Positions 21,958-31,139 of a stretch of 64,000 nt of DNA are shown piece after piece. Position numbers and translations under genes: made by a program. The DNA is from Sarocladium kiliense. Its lineage: Eukaryota; Ascomycota; Sordariomycetes; Hypocreales; Sarocladiaceae. Position 1 is the first letter of the stretch; every line of letters starts with the position of its first letter. The notes beneath the pieces are model-generated. The model made no database searches. It was not told where the DNA came from and was given only the letters and a program-made list of their open reading frames with translations. The stretch spans positions 372,001 through 436,000 of the forward strand of contig JAUZTG010000029.1 in the NCBI GenBank assembly GCA_030734395.1. Direction: 5' to 3'.

Positions 21958-22965
21958 ATGGCCGAAGTCTCGAAATTCGAGGACCGCAACAAGTTCGTTG
22001 CGCCTTTCGGCGTCGGCAGTCCACGGACCGTGCCCATGAAGGTCATCGTGTGCAGTCTTAGCCGAACGGGCACTGCCAGCATGCAAGCAGCGCTCAGAAT
22101 ACTTGGGATGCCTGCCTATCACTCTTTGAACATGATGATGGGTAGAGCTGAGGACATCGAGTATTGGACACAGGCTATCGACGCGAAGTATGCTGATGGC
22201 GGCAGAGCAGAGAAGGAACGCAAGTCTTCGGCATTGAGTCGTGCTAATTTTGATCAAGTTCTCGGCGATCATATGGCCGTCGTCGACCTCCCTGGCAGTC
22301 TCTTCGCGCCCGAACTTGCGGAACTTTATCCCGATGCTAAAGTCATTGTGCTCAACCGCGACCCCGACGCTTGGTTTCAGTCCTGCCGCAAGGCCTGGCC
22401 CTTCCGCTTCTCGTCTGTCAGCTTTACCATCCTAAACTGGCTACTTTACTGGGATAAGAAAGCGTCAAGAATCCGGACGTATCTCCTCAAACTGCATGGC
22501 GCTGCCTGGCGTTTCGAGTGGCCTGATGAGGACGCCGAGATCAAGGCCAAAGCGTTCTTCGAGAGATACTACGCTGAATGCCGTGAACGGATCCCCGCCG
22601 AGAGACGCATCGAGTACTCTGTCCAGGAAGGCTGGGGCCCACTATGTCGCTATCTCGATGTCCCGATTCCAACAGTTAGAGTACCCGATAGTGACGAGAT
22701 TGTCGAACTACCGTTCCCTAGGTACGTTCAGCATTGCCTAGCAAGGGTGCAGAGACACAGACTGACATGTGCTGCAAGGTCAAATGATGCTGCGAGCTTC
22801 CAGAAGTACCAGAATAACACCATCACAAGTCTGCTGAAAGGCGGAATGTACGCCTGGATTGGTAGGATATCGTTCATTGCCGCCATTGCACAAGCTGGAT
22901 ATCTGGCTCGTGGCTCTTGGCTGCCTGTAATGCGCATTCTTCAGCACAAACTGCGCTCTAGCTAA
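21958..22965 (+). CDS. Sulfotransferase-like P-loop protein (Sulfotransfer_4 type)
   Basis: The first true ATG of the frame is 21958. The P-loop/PAPS 5'-phosphate motif is CSLSRTGTASM, followed by a VLNRDPDAWFQSC segment that fits the 3'-phosphate region. This family is common in fungi and often misnamed as an NAD-dependent epimerase. A 57-nt segment, 22722-22778, has a GTACGT donor and an AAG acceptor, is a multiple of three and has no stop. Removing it restores the family-like PFPRSND stretch, so it is probably an intron and the product about 316 residues, not 335. The C-terminal part has one or two hydrophobic helices, suggesting membrane association. It is divergent from the glycosyltransferase. 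Activity on the PKS product is speculative. Confidence 0.8.
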   Translation: MAEVSKFEDRNKFVAPFGVGSPRTVPMKVIVCSLSRTGTASMQAALRILGMPAYHSLNMMMGRAEDIEYWTQAIDAKYADGGRAEKERKSSALSRANFDQVLGDHMAVVDLPGSLFAPELAELYPDAKVIVLNRDPDAWFQSCRKAWPFRFSSVSFTILNWLLYWDKKASRIRTYLLKLHGAAWRFEWPDEDAEIKAKAFFERYYAECRERIPAERRIEYSVQEGWGPLCRYLDVPIPTVRVPDSDEIVELPFPRYVQHCLARVQRHRLTCAARSNDAASFQKYQNNTITSLLKGGMYAWIGRISFIAAIAQAGYLARGSWLPVMRILQHKLRSS

Positions 22966-24045
22966 TTGAGCCTGAGAAGGACAACGAGCTTGGCCCTAAA
23001 CATTGAAAGCGTTCGTCACTTCCTCTCGGACCAAGCCTGTTAATGCATCGTGGCTTTTACCGTCGATGTCACCGCCAGCGGTAAGCTTCGAGGTGCGGTG
23101 CACGCTTTTTCGTCCACAATAAACACTGAAGACGAGCGCATCGTTATTTAAGTCGAGACCAAAGCCACAATAAACTCATAGCTGAATAATACAATGGTTC
23201 AGCATGTGCTGTGGAGCAAAGCTTACCCTATACCAAATCAATGGGCGTCAACGCGTGTTGGCTTCCCAGCAAATTTGGACACCTTGTAGGTTAATATGTA
23301 GCAGCCAAATATCTCTTAAATCTGGTCGCTTCCAGGTGTGTTCATTTGACATTGGACTTGGGCTTTTGCAATCGGTTTGTGGCGGCACTTATGACCGATT
23401 TCTTGATGTGTGACTTTCCCAGCTCGCAAGCTGAACTGCCGCGGAAATAGCCGTGTTACATGGTTTTGATATGCGGAACTATTTGAACATGGATCTGTCA
23501 AGACGAGTGATTGGCTATAGACTGGCCTGGCAATACTTGGTTGTGGCTTGGCCAACCCGTGTTGCGAATATCTACAGGCAAGTCATTGCACCCGTGCCAA
23601 GCTGGCTGCGTTTGCTGAAAGAGAGAAGATAGACCACTCCGGTACTAATGTCCGACGGTGTAGTCCCAGAAATGGAGTTAAAAGCCCTGGGAAGATAACT
23701 AGAATCCCTTGATCCAGTGCCCTGAACCTAAAATGGCATGCTGCCCCCCAAACGCGGATCTGTATGCCCTTGATGAGGGTGACATTCGGAAGGCCATGCC
23801 CCGATTTCGATATTGCATCGGAAACTCTGCACTTTTCCACGAACCATTCTCGATAGAATCTTTAATTACCTGCAACAATCTCAACTCGCTAACGTAAAAT
23901 CGAGATTCAATTGGTAGATAGCGCCAAGATCGAAGTATCTTACCAGGTATAAAAATGGCTTGACCCTGGCATCACAGAGATTTGAAAGCTGGGGCACACT
24001 GCATTCACAAGTTGATTGACAAGTACCACAATCGACATATTAAAG
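22966..24045. other. Intergenic, AA9 promoter
   Basis: About 1.1 kb without a supported gene. The end holds the AA9 core promoter. Confidence 0.5.
23948..23955 (+). promoter_or_regulatory. TATA box of the AA9 gene
   Basis: TATAAAAA lies 98 bases before the start codon at 24046. Confidence 0.6.
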
Positions 24046-24822
24046 ATGGCGACAAGATCAACAATCGGCGCCGGCATTCTGGCCCTCATCTCGGCCTCCA
24101 GAGTCTCAGCTCACGGCCACATTTCGGACATCTTCATCAAGAACCAGACCTACTATGGTCATGACCCCACGAAAGTGCCATGGGGTCCTCAGCCAGACAG
24201 CATCTCTTGGACCAACGGCGCTGACGACAACGGCCCAGTCCTCTCTACAGCTGCCGATCTAGCGTCTCCAGATATCATCTGTCACCTCAACGCTACCAAC
24301 GGTCTGTTGACGGCTCCCGTGGCTGCAGGTACAACAATCAGAGTTCGCTGGTCGGACTGGCCCGAGTCTCACTGGGGTCCTGTCATTGACTACATGGCTC
24401 GCTGCACGAACGATGACTGCACTACCGTCGACAAGACTGAGTTGGAGTTCTTCAAGATTGCCGAGCTGGGTCAATTGAGTCGAGGAACCATTCCAGGCAC
24501 ACCAGGATACTGGGCAAACAACCAGCTGCGCGACGATGATTACTCATGGGACATCACGATTCCGGAAGAGCTTGCTCCCGGAAGCTATATCTTGCGCCAT
24601 GAGATCATCGCTCTGCACCCTGGAGGCGCAGAGGGCTCAACTCAGATGTACCCCCAGTGCATTAACCTTGTTGTGGAGGGGAGCGGCACTGCTGAGCCTG
24701 AAGGTGTTTTGGCCACTGAGCTCTACTCCTCTACGGACCCGGGACTTTTGCACAACGTCTTTGTTGATGAATGGAGCGACGCGGAGTATATTATTCCTGG
24801 ACCTCCTGTGGTGCAATTCTGA
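24046..24822 (+). CDS. AA9 lytic polysaccharide monooxygenase
   Basis: A 258-residue single-exon protein. The signal peptide ends in VSA, so the mature enzyme starts with His23 (HGHIS), the amino-terminal copper ligand of the histidine brace. The other ligands are His109 in ESHWGP and the axial Tyr202 in QMYPQC, with Gln200 two residues earlier as in AA9 active sites. Cysteines at 79 and 205 could form a conserved disulfide. No CBM1 is attached. AA9 enzymes oxidatively cleave cellulose or hemicellulose outside the cell with an electron donor and peroxide or oxygen. The ATG at 24016 upstream would bury the signal peptide, so 24046 is preferred. The gene looks intact. Confidence 0.95.
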   Translation: MATRSTIGAGILALISASRVSAHGHISDIFIKNQTYYGHDPTKVPWGPQPDSISWTNGADDNGPVLSTAADLASPDIICHLNATNGLLTAPVAAGTTIRVRWSDWPESHWGPVIDYMARCTNDDCTTVDKTELEFFKIAELGQLSRGTIPGTPGYWANNQLRDDDYSWDITIPEELAPGSYILRHEIIALHPGGAEGSTQMYPQCINLVVEGSGTAEPEGVLATELYSSTDPGLLHNVFVDEWSDAEYIIPGPPVVQF

Positions 24823-25148
24823 GGCGAGGCATATGATGCGAGGATATGAACTTGGAACTTGGAGCAGACGATGTTGGGGCTACCTACAGACAGTGCTTGG
24901 AAGTAAGCCGGCCATCAATAGATGAGGCGAAGTCAACTCGCGCATTGTATATATCAGCGAGGCGGTGCATTCTCCTTTTACCTGCCTTGCATCTTAGTGT
25001 CTCTAATAATAGTGTCTTGTGACTATCTAGTCTGAAGCGATTGCTTTTCAACGTGGTTAGGGGGCCGGAACATGGAACGACCCGAGCATGGCTAGCCAAT
25101 TTAAGTTCAGAATAACATAAGATAAGCCTGGCTATTATAAACGCTCCA
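24823..25148. other. Short convergent intergenic region
   Basis: Between the convergent AA9 and methyltransferase genes. Nothing seen except the duplication at its right edge. Confidence 0.5.
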
Positions 25149-25162
25149 TCATAAACGCTCCA
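25137..25162. repeat. 12-bp direct duplication across a stop codon
   Basis: ATAAACGCTCCA occurs at 25137-25148 and 25151-25162. The methyltransferase stop codon (25149-25151) lies at the junction. Confidence 0.6.
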
Positions 25163-26426
25163 GTAGGTGCACCTGGAGCCTGGTATTCTCTAGGCTTCCT
25201 GGAAATCTTAGTGCTGCAGGTATCTTATACTCCTTTTCATGGCCATCTTCGATAAGTTTCGCCCATGCTGGCGGTTCCTCCTCCTCTGAATTTGTGCTAG
25301 TGTAAGGCCTGCTCTTGGGCGGTAGCAGAGCTTGGTAAAGTAGCCACTCGAGTGGGTATTTCTTTTCTTGTCCTTTGTTGCTACTATCAGGTAGCGCGAC
25401 ATCAGCTCCGGGGCTATCTACAATAAGCAATAGACTTCCTTTAGGGGCTGCCGAAGTCAGTCTCAATAAGAAAGCTGTGGTTTTGGAGATTGAGATCGAG
25501 TAGAATTCGTGGAGCGTAAAGAAGAGAGTAATTAGTGCCGGGTTAGGCCCAATCATCGCACGCAGATCTGTACTTCCGCTTTCGAGGATGTCGCAGTGGT
25601 TGACTGCTAGATCTAAGATATGGGATGGGATAGCAGAGATATTTGAAGCGTGCGCCTTGGCGGTCGCATATTTCGAAAGAGGAGGAGGATGTGTGAGAGT
25701 ATGTTGTAGTTTTCTGACAATCCCTGACCAGTCGTGCCTATCAGTGAGGTTGAGATCAACCATAGCACTGTCGTTGTAATCAGGGTCGAGGTGTGAGGCA
25801 GTGATAGAAGTAATGTCTTGCATTATCGCATCAGGAGAAGATGACTCTCGCCGGGAAATTCTGTCGAGTTTGCTTTGATGAGAGTGCTTTAGCAATGCCA
25901 CGCATGCTAATAAGTCGGATCCTCCTCGCCCAATGCATACGATCTTCGATGGCTTTTGCCCATCATTGTGAAGGAACTGTTGAACCCATGCAGCCTCTCT
26001 CATCTCACTGCAAATCCAAGCTAACACATTTGCAATTGTCAGAGCTCTACTAGGGCTCCAACGGATTGTATATGCCTCCAAGAACTCCTCGGTCCCGAAT
26101 GCTTTGCAGTAGTCCTTTTGCTCGAGGGCTTCCCTGACCGCACGTAATACTGGGATCAATGCATTGAATTCGTCGACGGCAGGAAATGTAGTTCTGATTG
26201 TGTCAAGAATGAGTTGTTGATGTTCAACAGATAGACTCTGGATCTGTTCTGTCGAACTTTTATCCTTCACTGCTGCAGGCGTCTGTTTGGCGGATTTCCG
26301 TATATAGCTTGGTCCAGTCCATCCCGGACGGCGGATTGGTGGTGCAACTGGTGCCTTAGATGCACTGCTGACCGACGGTTGCCCATGCTTTGGTTGCGAT
26401 TGTGCGTTGCGCTTGAACTTAGTCAT
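25149..26426 (-). CDS. 25S rRNA (uridine-N3)-methyltransferase Bmt6-like
   Basis: A 425-residue single-exon protein. After a basic, Pro-rich N-terminus the sequence matches the Methyltransf_34 pattern: IVCIGRGGSD forms the SAM-binding glycine loop, and the C-terminal half has LITLFFTLHEFYSISISKTT, then LLLIVDSPG, then KKYPLEWLLYQALL, all in the family order. In yeast the family member Bmt6 methylates U2843 of 25S rRNA in the nucleolus. That function is inferred here by family. The coding end falls in a small direct duplication, so the last residues may differ from relatives. Convergent with the AA9 gene. Confidence 0.8.
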   Translation of the reverse strand: MTKFKRNAQSQPKHGQPSVSSASKAPVAPPIRRPGWTGPSYIRKSAKQTPAAVKDKSSTEQIQSLSVEHQQLILDTIRTTFPAVDEFNALIPVLRAVREALEQKDYCKAFGTEEFLEAYTIRWSPSRALTIANVLAWICSEMREAAWVQQFLHNDGQKPSKIVCIGRGGSDLLACVALLKHSHQSKLDRISRRESSSPDAIMQDITSITASHLDPDYNDSAMVDLNLTDRHDWSGIVRKLQHTLTHPPPLSKYATAKAHASNISAIPSHILDLAVNHCDILESGSTDLRAMIGPNPALITLFFTLHEFYSISISKTTAFLLRLTSAAPKGSLLLIVDSPGADVALPDSSNKGQEKKYPLEWLLYQALLPPKSRPYTSTNSEEEEPPAWAKLIEDGHEKEYKIPAALRFPGSLENTRLQVHLLERL

Positions 26427-27631
26427 GGTAAATCCTCATAGCATGATATATATGTATCTTGGACTCTTTCAAGGTAATCGGGCATAAGCTCAGGTGTGAG
26501 GTCAAGTGTTGTGGTCAAACGAGACCTTTACGAAAAAGTACAAAAATATAATCTCCTGATCGGCAAAAGTATTTTCCGACACATAGCCGGAAGCCATTAG
26601 TGGCACTGGCAGAGTCGCATGCTTAAAGTTGCTCTAGTGGCAGCGGAGACCGTTGCAACTATACCTAGCTTATTGGCCTATGCGAGTAGCTAAGAAGATC
26701 CGAAATCTATAACCCAGATCGCAGGAGTATTTCCGGATATTATATACACAATATTAGAGCGCCCATCTCCATTGCGGACGTAACATGCGCAGTTTGAGAC
26801 CTGCACGACCTCTGACTTTGGTGGCCGAGCATCTGGCAGGCATTCGAGAGCCAAGAGAATGACAAGTTGCCAGAAACCGTGCTCACCAACCAATCTGCCT
26901 GCCCCTCACCCCTCTAACCAGGCCAGAGCGTGGGTCTCCTGGATTTCGTCGCAGACTAACAATGTGAATAGACTCATTCGCGCCCTACGATCTGACCACT
27001 CTGTGTGTTGTGGCTTGCGGTTCTACAGCGGCAACCCGACCTTGGCTCCGACTGGACGCCATTCCCGTCGCGCTTTACTATAATTGGGGGTCGGACTGGC
27101 ACGGCAGGCCCCTGTGGCTTGAGTCTAATAACCAGGGGCTTTATCTTCTGGCGAAAGGCTATTCCTCACGCGGCTATGAGTTCAGCTTCACCGCGTCAAC
27201 CGCGGTCAGCCCACTTCGCTTATAACAACCTAAACTTAAGTCTAACTCCTCAATGATCTGGTTCGCTCACTGAAATCTATACAAAAAAGTATTGTGGATT
27301 AAGGTCCCGCGCGCTAGTTCTCAGCCCAACTCCACTCCAGTGTCCTCTCTTAGATGTCATGGGACGATGCCTTTCAGCTGGCCGGGGTGGTGATTCAAGC
27401 ATTGGTTTCTGAGCAAGCCACAAGCGCGTACTTGCAAGGCACTATGCAGGGGAATAGTCGCGGTGAAGGGATGGATCGGCAGTCGTGAAATCCTCGGATT
27501 GCATCGGAAAGACGAAAGGTGGAAAAGGACCATGTACTTATGCTGGCAGAGTTCCTGTTCAAGCTTCGGGACGTGTTCTTCCTGTTGTTGCTCTTCCCTT
27601 CTTAGTCTTATATTGCTACACATACTCCAAG
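26427..27631. other. Intergenic, no gene seen
   Basis: About 1.2 kb with short reading frames on both strands. None has a signal peptide, a domain or a supported start. See rejected items. Confidence 0.45.
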
Positions 27632-28279
27632 ATGTCGCTCAAATTCGCAATTTCAGCTATTGTTCTCGCCAACTTAGTCCTTGGCCAAACAGTGACCATC
27701 ACCAGGGACATCCCCACGAGCGACCACCAGTGCATCAAGCGCTGTCTCTACCGGCCATACAACCGAAGAATCGACGTCGGTGATGTTTTAGAATGCGCAG
27801 CTCCTTACGAGGAGGACTGCTATTGTCCATCTGAGGATGCGCAAGCCGAACTAGTCAGCAGACACATCGACGCCTGCGCAACTGAGAGCTGTTCTCGTGG
27901 AGACCTGACTCAGGACATCGACAAGATGAGAGCTCATTACGCCACATACTGCATTCAAAAAGGCTACACGGCAGACTTAGTGGAGGAGTGGTACAGTGCT
28001 TTGGAAACGGTGGCGAGCATGACTAGCGAGGAGGAGACGACAACGACAATTACATCTGCTGAAGAGACGGAAACTGAAGGCTCCGCTGCGTCAACATCCG
28101 GACCAACGTCCACAGCGGCATCGACGACGACCGAAGACGACCCGGCAGCTACAACTGGATCAGATGATGGGCGAAACCCCGATGGACTTCCCGATCTTGA
28201 CGATGGCACTTCGATGATGGGACCAGGCTTGCTTCTCCTCTGTCTGGCCCCATTCGTCGCCTTTGGCCAGCTCTTCTAG
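27632..28279 (+). CDS. CFEM-like GPI-anchored surface protein
   Basis: A 215-residue product starting at the ATG at 27632. The frame is open further upstream, but only this Met is followed at once by a signal peptide (FAISAIVLANLVLG). Eight cysteines follow in CFEM-like order: QC, RC, EC, DCYC, AC, SC and YC. A Ser/Thr/Glu-rich stalk and a hydrophobic tail (GLLLLCLAPFVAF) predict a GPI anchor. CFEM proteins act at the fungal surface in heme uptake, adhesion or host interaction. The position three before the CxC cysteine, where family members that bind heme use Asp, appears to be Glu here. Function is uncertain. Confidence 0.8.
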   Translation: MSLKFAISAIVLANLVLGQTVTITRDIPTSDHQCIKRCLYRPYNRRIDVGDVLECAAPYEEDCYCPSEDAQAELVSRHIDACATESCSRGDLTQDIDKMRAHYATYCIQKGYTADLVEEWYSALETVASMTSEEETTTTITSAEETETEGSAASTSGPTSTAASTTTEDDPAATTGSDDGRNPDGLPDLDDGTSMMGPGLLLLCLAPFVAFGQLF

Positions 28280-29201
28280 GAGCCTGCTTATAAAGCGCCA
28301 AAGAGAGTGGATAGACAGTCTGGTGTGAATCATAGCTGCGAAAGCATTTCGAGCTCATGGTAGGTCAATAGATATATTGACTTTGCAACTGCCTTTCTCA
28401 ATGACTGCCTCCTCTGCCTGAGGTCGCCGTAAAACTAGATTCCAGTAGAGGTAGGGTCACGACGTGTACTTCAAACCGTGCGCACCTTTGAAGTCAGATC
28501 CAGACACGAGAGAAAGGTATAGAGGATTCTTGGAGGACTTTAACGGATATTTGTGGTTGGCACAGGCGTAGAAGCTGTTGACCAAGCCACATGCCCGTGG
28601 TTTGCAAGTCACCTGCTGGTCTTCGGGAATTCCCAAGGACGCTCCGCAGTGTATCGATCTCCAACCTCACGGTGTACAAGGCAAAGAACGGGATCATTGC
28701 GCGAATACCAAAGGCGGAGGGTAAGTGTAGGTCTTGTGGGACAAGATAAGTACGGATACGCACGCTTAGTGGACTTTGAACTGATGATCATCCATGTCGT
28801 CTTCGCCTCGGTGGGACACAGAGCGAGTTAGCACTGTGTTCACTGTTGAACATCTACGAACGCTGGGGACTGTTCACGTCGCAATGTCGCGGACATTCTT
28901 TCTTTGAGCTTTCCTCGATCGATGCCTTCCCTGCTCACAATTTCTCTGCATCATCATCAAGCGAGTAACGTCATGTACCAACCGCTCTTATCGAACATCT
29001 AACCGGAGAAATACTCTGCGATGCTCTGTAATGGTCACCCATTATGTGACCCACGCCGGCAGCAAAAGACGACATGTCAGCGTTCAGAAGGCGTCGACGA
29101 TCTAACTTGCCTCTCGCGGATACGTCATGTCAATATACTCTTGCAGCTGTCGCAGGCAGCGATTGCCCATCGCTTCTAATCGAGGGCTTCGCCATCGGGA
29201 C

Positions 29202-29392
29202 ATACGTAAGCATCCCAAGTCGAAGTCGATCGGCATCTTGCGATCACACTCAGACTTCCCCATGTGAGAGTGGCGACTCGGCAGGATGATGCAAGACAGG
29301 TCCTGGGAGAAGTTGCGTGACCTCGAATTCATTTATTTGACCCATGGAGTTGTGCACGTCGCTAACAGTAAACGTCGATACGTAAGCATCCC
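29202..29392. repeat. Pair of 15-bp direct repeats
   Basis: ATACGTAAGCATCCC occurs at 29202-29216 and again at 29378-29392, 176 bases apart. Each contains the palindrome TACGTA. Confidence 0.5.
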
Positions 29393-29825
29393 CAAAACCT
29401 CATGCCCTTCCTCTAGATAGCAAATAGCAAAGCTTGAGCTCGCGCCGTGGACGATCAGCGAAGCATGGTGATGCAAGAAGGGTCTCCGGAGGTTGCTGAC
29501 AGTGCGAACTTGGGTGGTCGGGGCGGTGCATGATTGGTAGGCTGGCACCAACAGTCAACATCGAGAATAAATGAAGTGCCACACGGAATAGCGTCATACC
29601 CAACATTTCGCATGCTGAGTCTGAAGTGGCGGTGGCTGGGCTGGGCTGGGAGAAAGTGGTGCGCTGTCAGCGAATCTCATGGAAGAGGCCATTCACAAGA
29701 TGGGTGATGCGATGTTGATGACCAGAGGAGACGATCGTCGCGTGATGGCTTCATTAGGTTGCAGTTCGGACTGGTGACGTTTGCCACAGCAGTATCGATG
29801 CTTGGTAGGTATACGAAGATTGGCG

Positions 29826-29833
29826 TATATATA
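29826..29833 (+). promoter_or_regulatory. TATA box of small gene
   Basis: TATATATA lies 136 bases before the ATG at 29962, followed by a CA-rich leader. Confidence 0.5.
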
Positions 29834-29961
29834 GAAGCCTAAGATCCTCCGTCCCAGATCCTGTCTCTTCTTCATCACAAACAAACAATTCAACAGAAGC
29901 AAACATCAGCTCAACAAACCACAACATTCACCACCTCATAAATTATTAAACAACATCCATC

Positions 29962-30168
29962 ATGGCTCACTCTTCTCGCCGCTTCAGCCTCTCGCCCGCC
30001 GTCAAGGCCTCGCACCGCGTCCTCGACAACCCTCACAGGTCGCACAGCAACCGCTCCTCGGTCGACTCGCATCACAGCGCTCACACTCTAAATGAGATGC
30101 CTGTCGTGCAGGTCGAGAAACACCTGACTGACCCAATCCAGCGCTGGACCAGCTGCAACCGCATCTAG
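29962..30168 (+). CDS. Small basic protein, unknown function
   Basis: A 68-residue frame rich in Ser, His and Arg, with no signal peptide, membrane segment or recognisable domain. Support is indirect. A TATATATA box lies 136 bases upstream, and an unstructured leader rich in ACAACA and CATC leads to an ATG in good context (CATCATGGC). Codons in the first 30 positions end mostly in C or G, as in the neighbouring genes. The C-terminus (LTDPIQRWTSCNRI) looks ordered. I do not recognise the family. It might be a real small expressed protein or a leader-encoded frame. Confidence 0.5.
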   Translation: MAHSSRRFSLSPAVKASHRVLDNPHRSHSNRSSVDSHHSAHTLNEMPVVQVEKHLTDPIQRWTSCNRI

Positions 30169-31139
30169 AGTGCATAAAGGGCGCGCCACATATGGGATAA
30201 AGTCCCTTGTATCAACAAATGTACTACTGTTTCCTCACCGCAGATGCTGTTCGATACCACATGACCTATCGCTGAGCGTTGGGCGATGGGATGGGAAGGA
30301 TACCAATTAGTGATATCAACTTAAATACAATCAAGTTACCCTCAAATAACCTATACTGAACGTCAATAAACGGAGACATGAAGCTCAAACCCAAGTAAAG
30401 TGGCACAAGAACAGTCGCTGGCGACCAGGGACGCCATAAGCCAAAGACCCCATGCTGTGACGTGTGCATCCTGTTTGGCCGAACTAGGACTTTCGGACAA
30501 AATATGACAACTCCCATGCGTTTCCAAGCATAATCTCCAAGTTCGACTCTAGCAAATTAATCATCTGCGTTCGACCTCCCTTGTGCGCGAAAGCCCGCAT
30601 CATCCACTTCCGACAAAGGCAGCCTTGTCACGATAGCCCAGCCTCCCTTCGTCACCAATAGAGAGGCAGCAGCACATCCTTGCAAAGCTTGGCCTCAGAC
30701 TCTATCGAATATGCAGACCTTGTTGCTCTTCCAACGGTTTTCTCCTTAAACCCCATGCATCTTTTTCTCGTTGGTCCGTCTTGCCGGTATCTGAGCCTTA
30801 CCTTGCTGACTTACCTTAGTGGGAGCTTAGGTTACAGTCGAAGAGGATAACCTTGACCATGCTTAATCTACGCTCCGCCGCCATTGATCCAACGAAGCCT
30901 TGCAAAACACTGGAGTTACTCCGCGATGACGATCTTCCAAGCCTTGGGCTCGAGAGCTACCTCCCTTCTTGGGTATAGTGGCTCGAAGCTCCATCGCGAC
31001 CCCTCATCAGCATGGAACAATGTTCGAAGCTCTTTGCTCGCAATTCGGTCTTTATAAGCCGTGCATATTGTCGCATCGCCATCATGGCTGGTCCAGCGTT
31101 GCTGCCTGTTTCCCTGCTGAGTTACCTCGGATCGCCATC
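30169..31139. other. Intergenic, promoter of S33 peptidase
   Basis: About 1 kb. Contains two CTTACCTT boxes at 30797-30804 and 30810-30817 and a TTTATAAG core element at 31051. No gene found. Confidence 0.5.
31051..31058 (+). promoter_or_regulatory. TATA element of S33 peptidase
   Basis: TTTATAAG lies 89 bases before ATG 31140, which supports that start over an upstream TTG in the same frame. Confidence 0.5.

Larger units (their letters stand above)
28280..29961. other. Intergenic, no gene seen
   Basis: About 1.7 kb. Only short frames. Contains a 15-bp direct repeat (29202-29216 and 29378-29392) and the promoter of the small gene at 29962. Confidence 0.45.

Noticed and set aside
26690..26893. 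Minus-strand frame ending in WVIDFGSS, faintly like a kinase or phosphotransferase fragment
   Set aside because: Too short, no start support, and the match is only a few residues.
27005..27256. Overlapping plus-strand frames near 27 kb
   Set aside because: No domain, no start context, no splice support.
30969..31139. N-terminal extension of the S33 peptidase
   Set aside because: Starts at TTG and would place a TATA element inside the coding region and bury the signal peptide.
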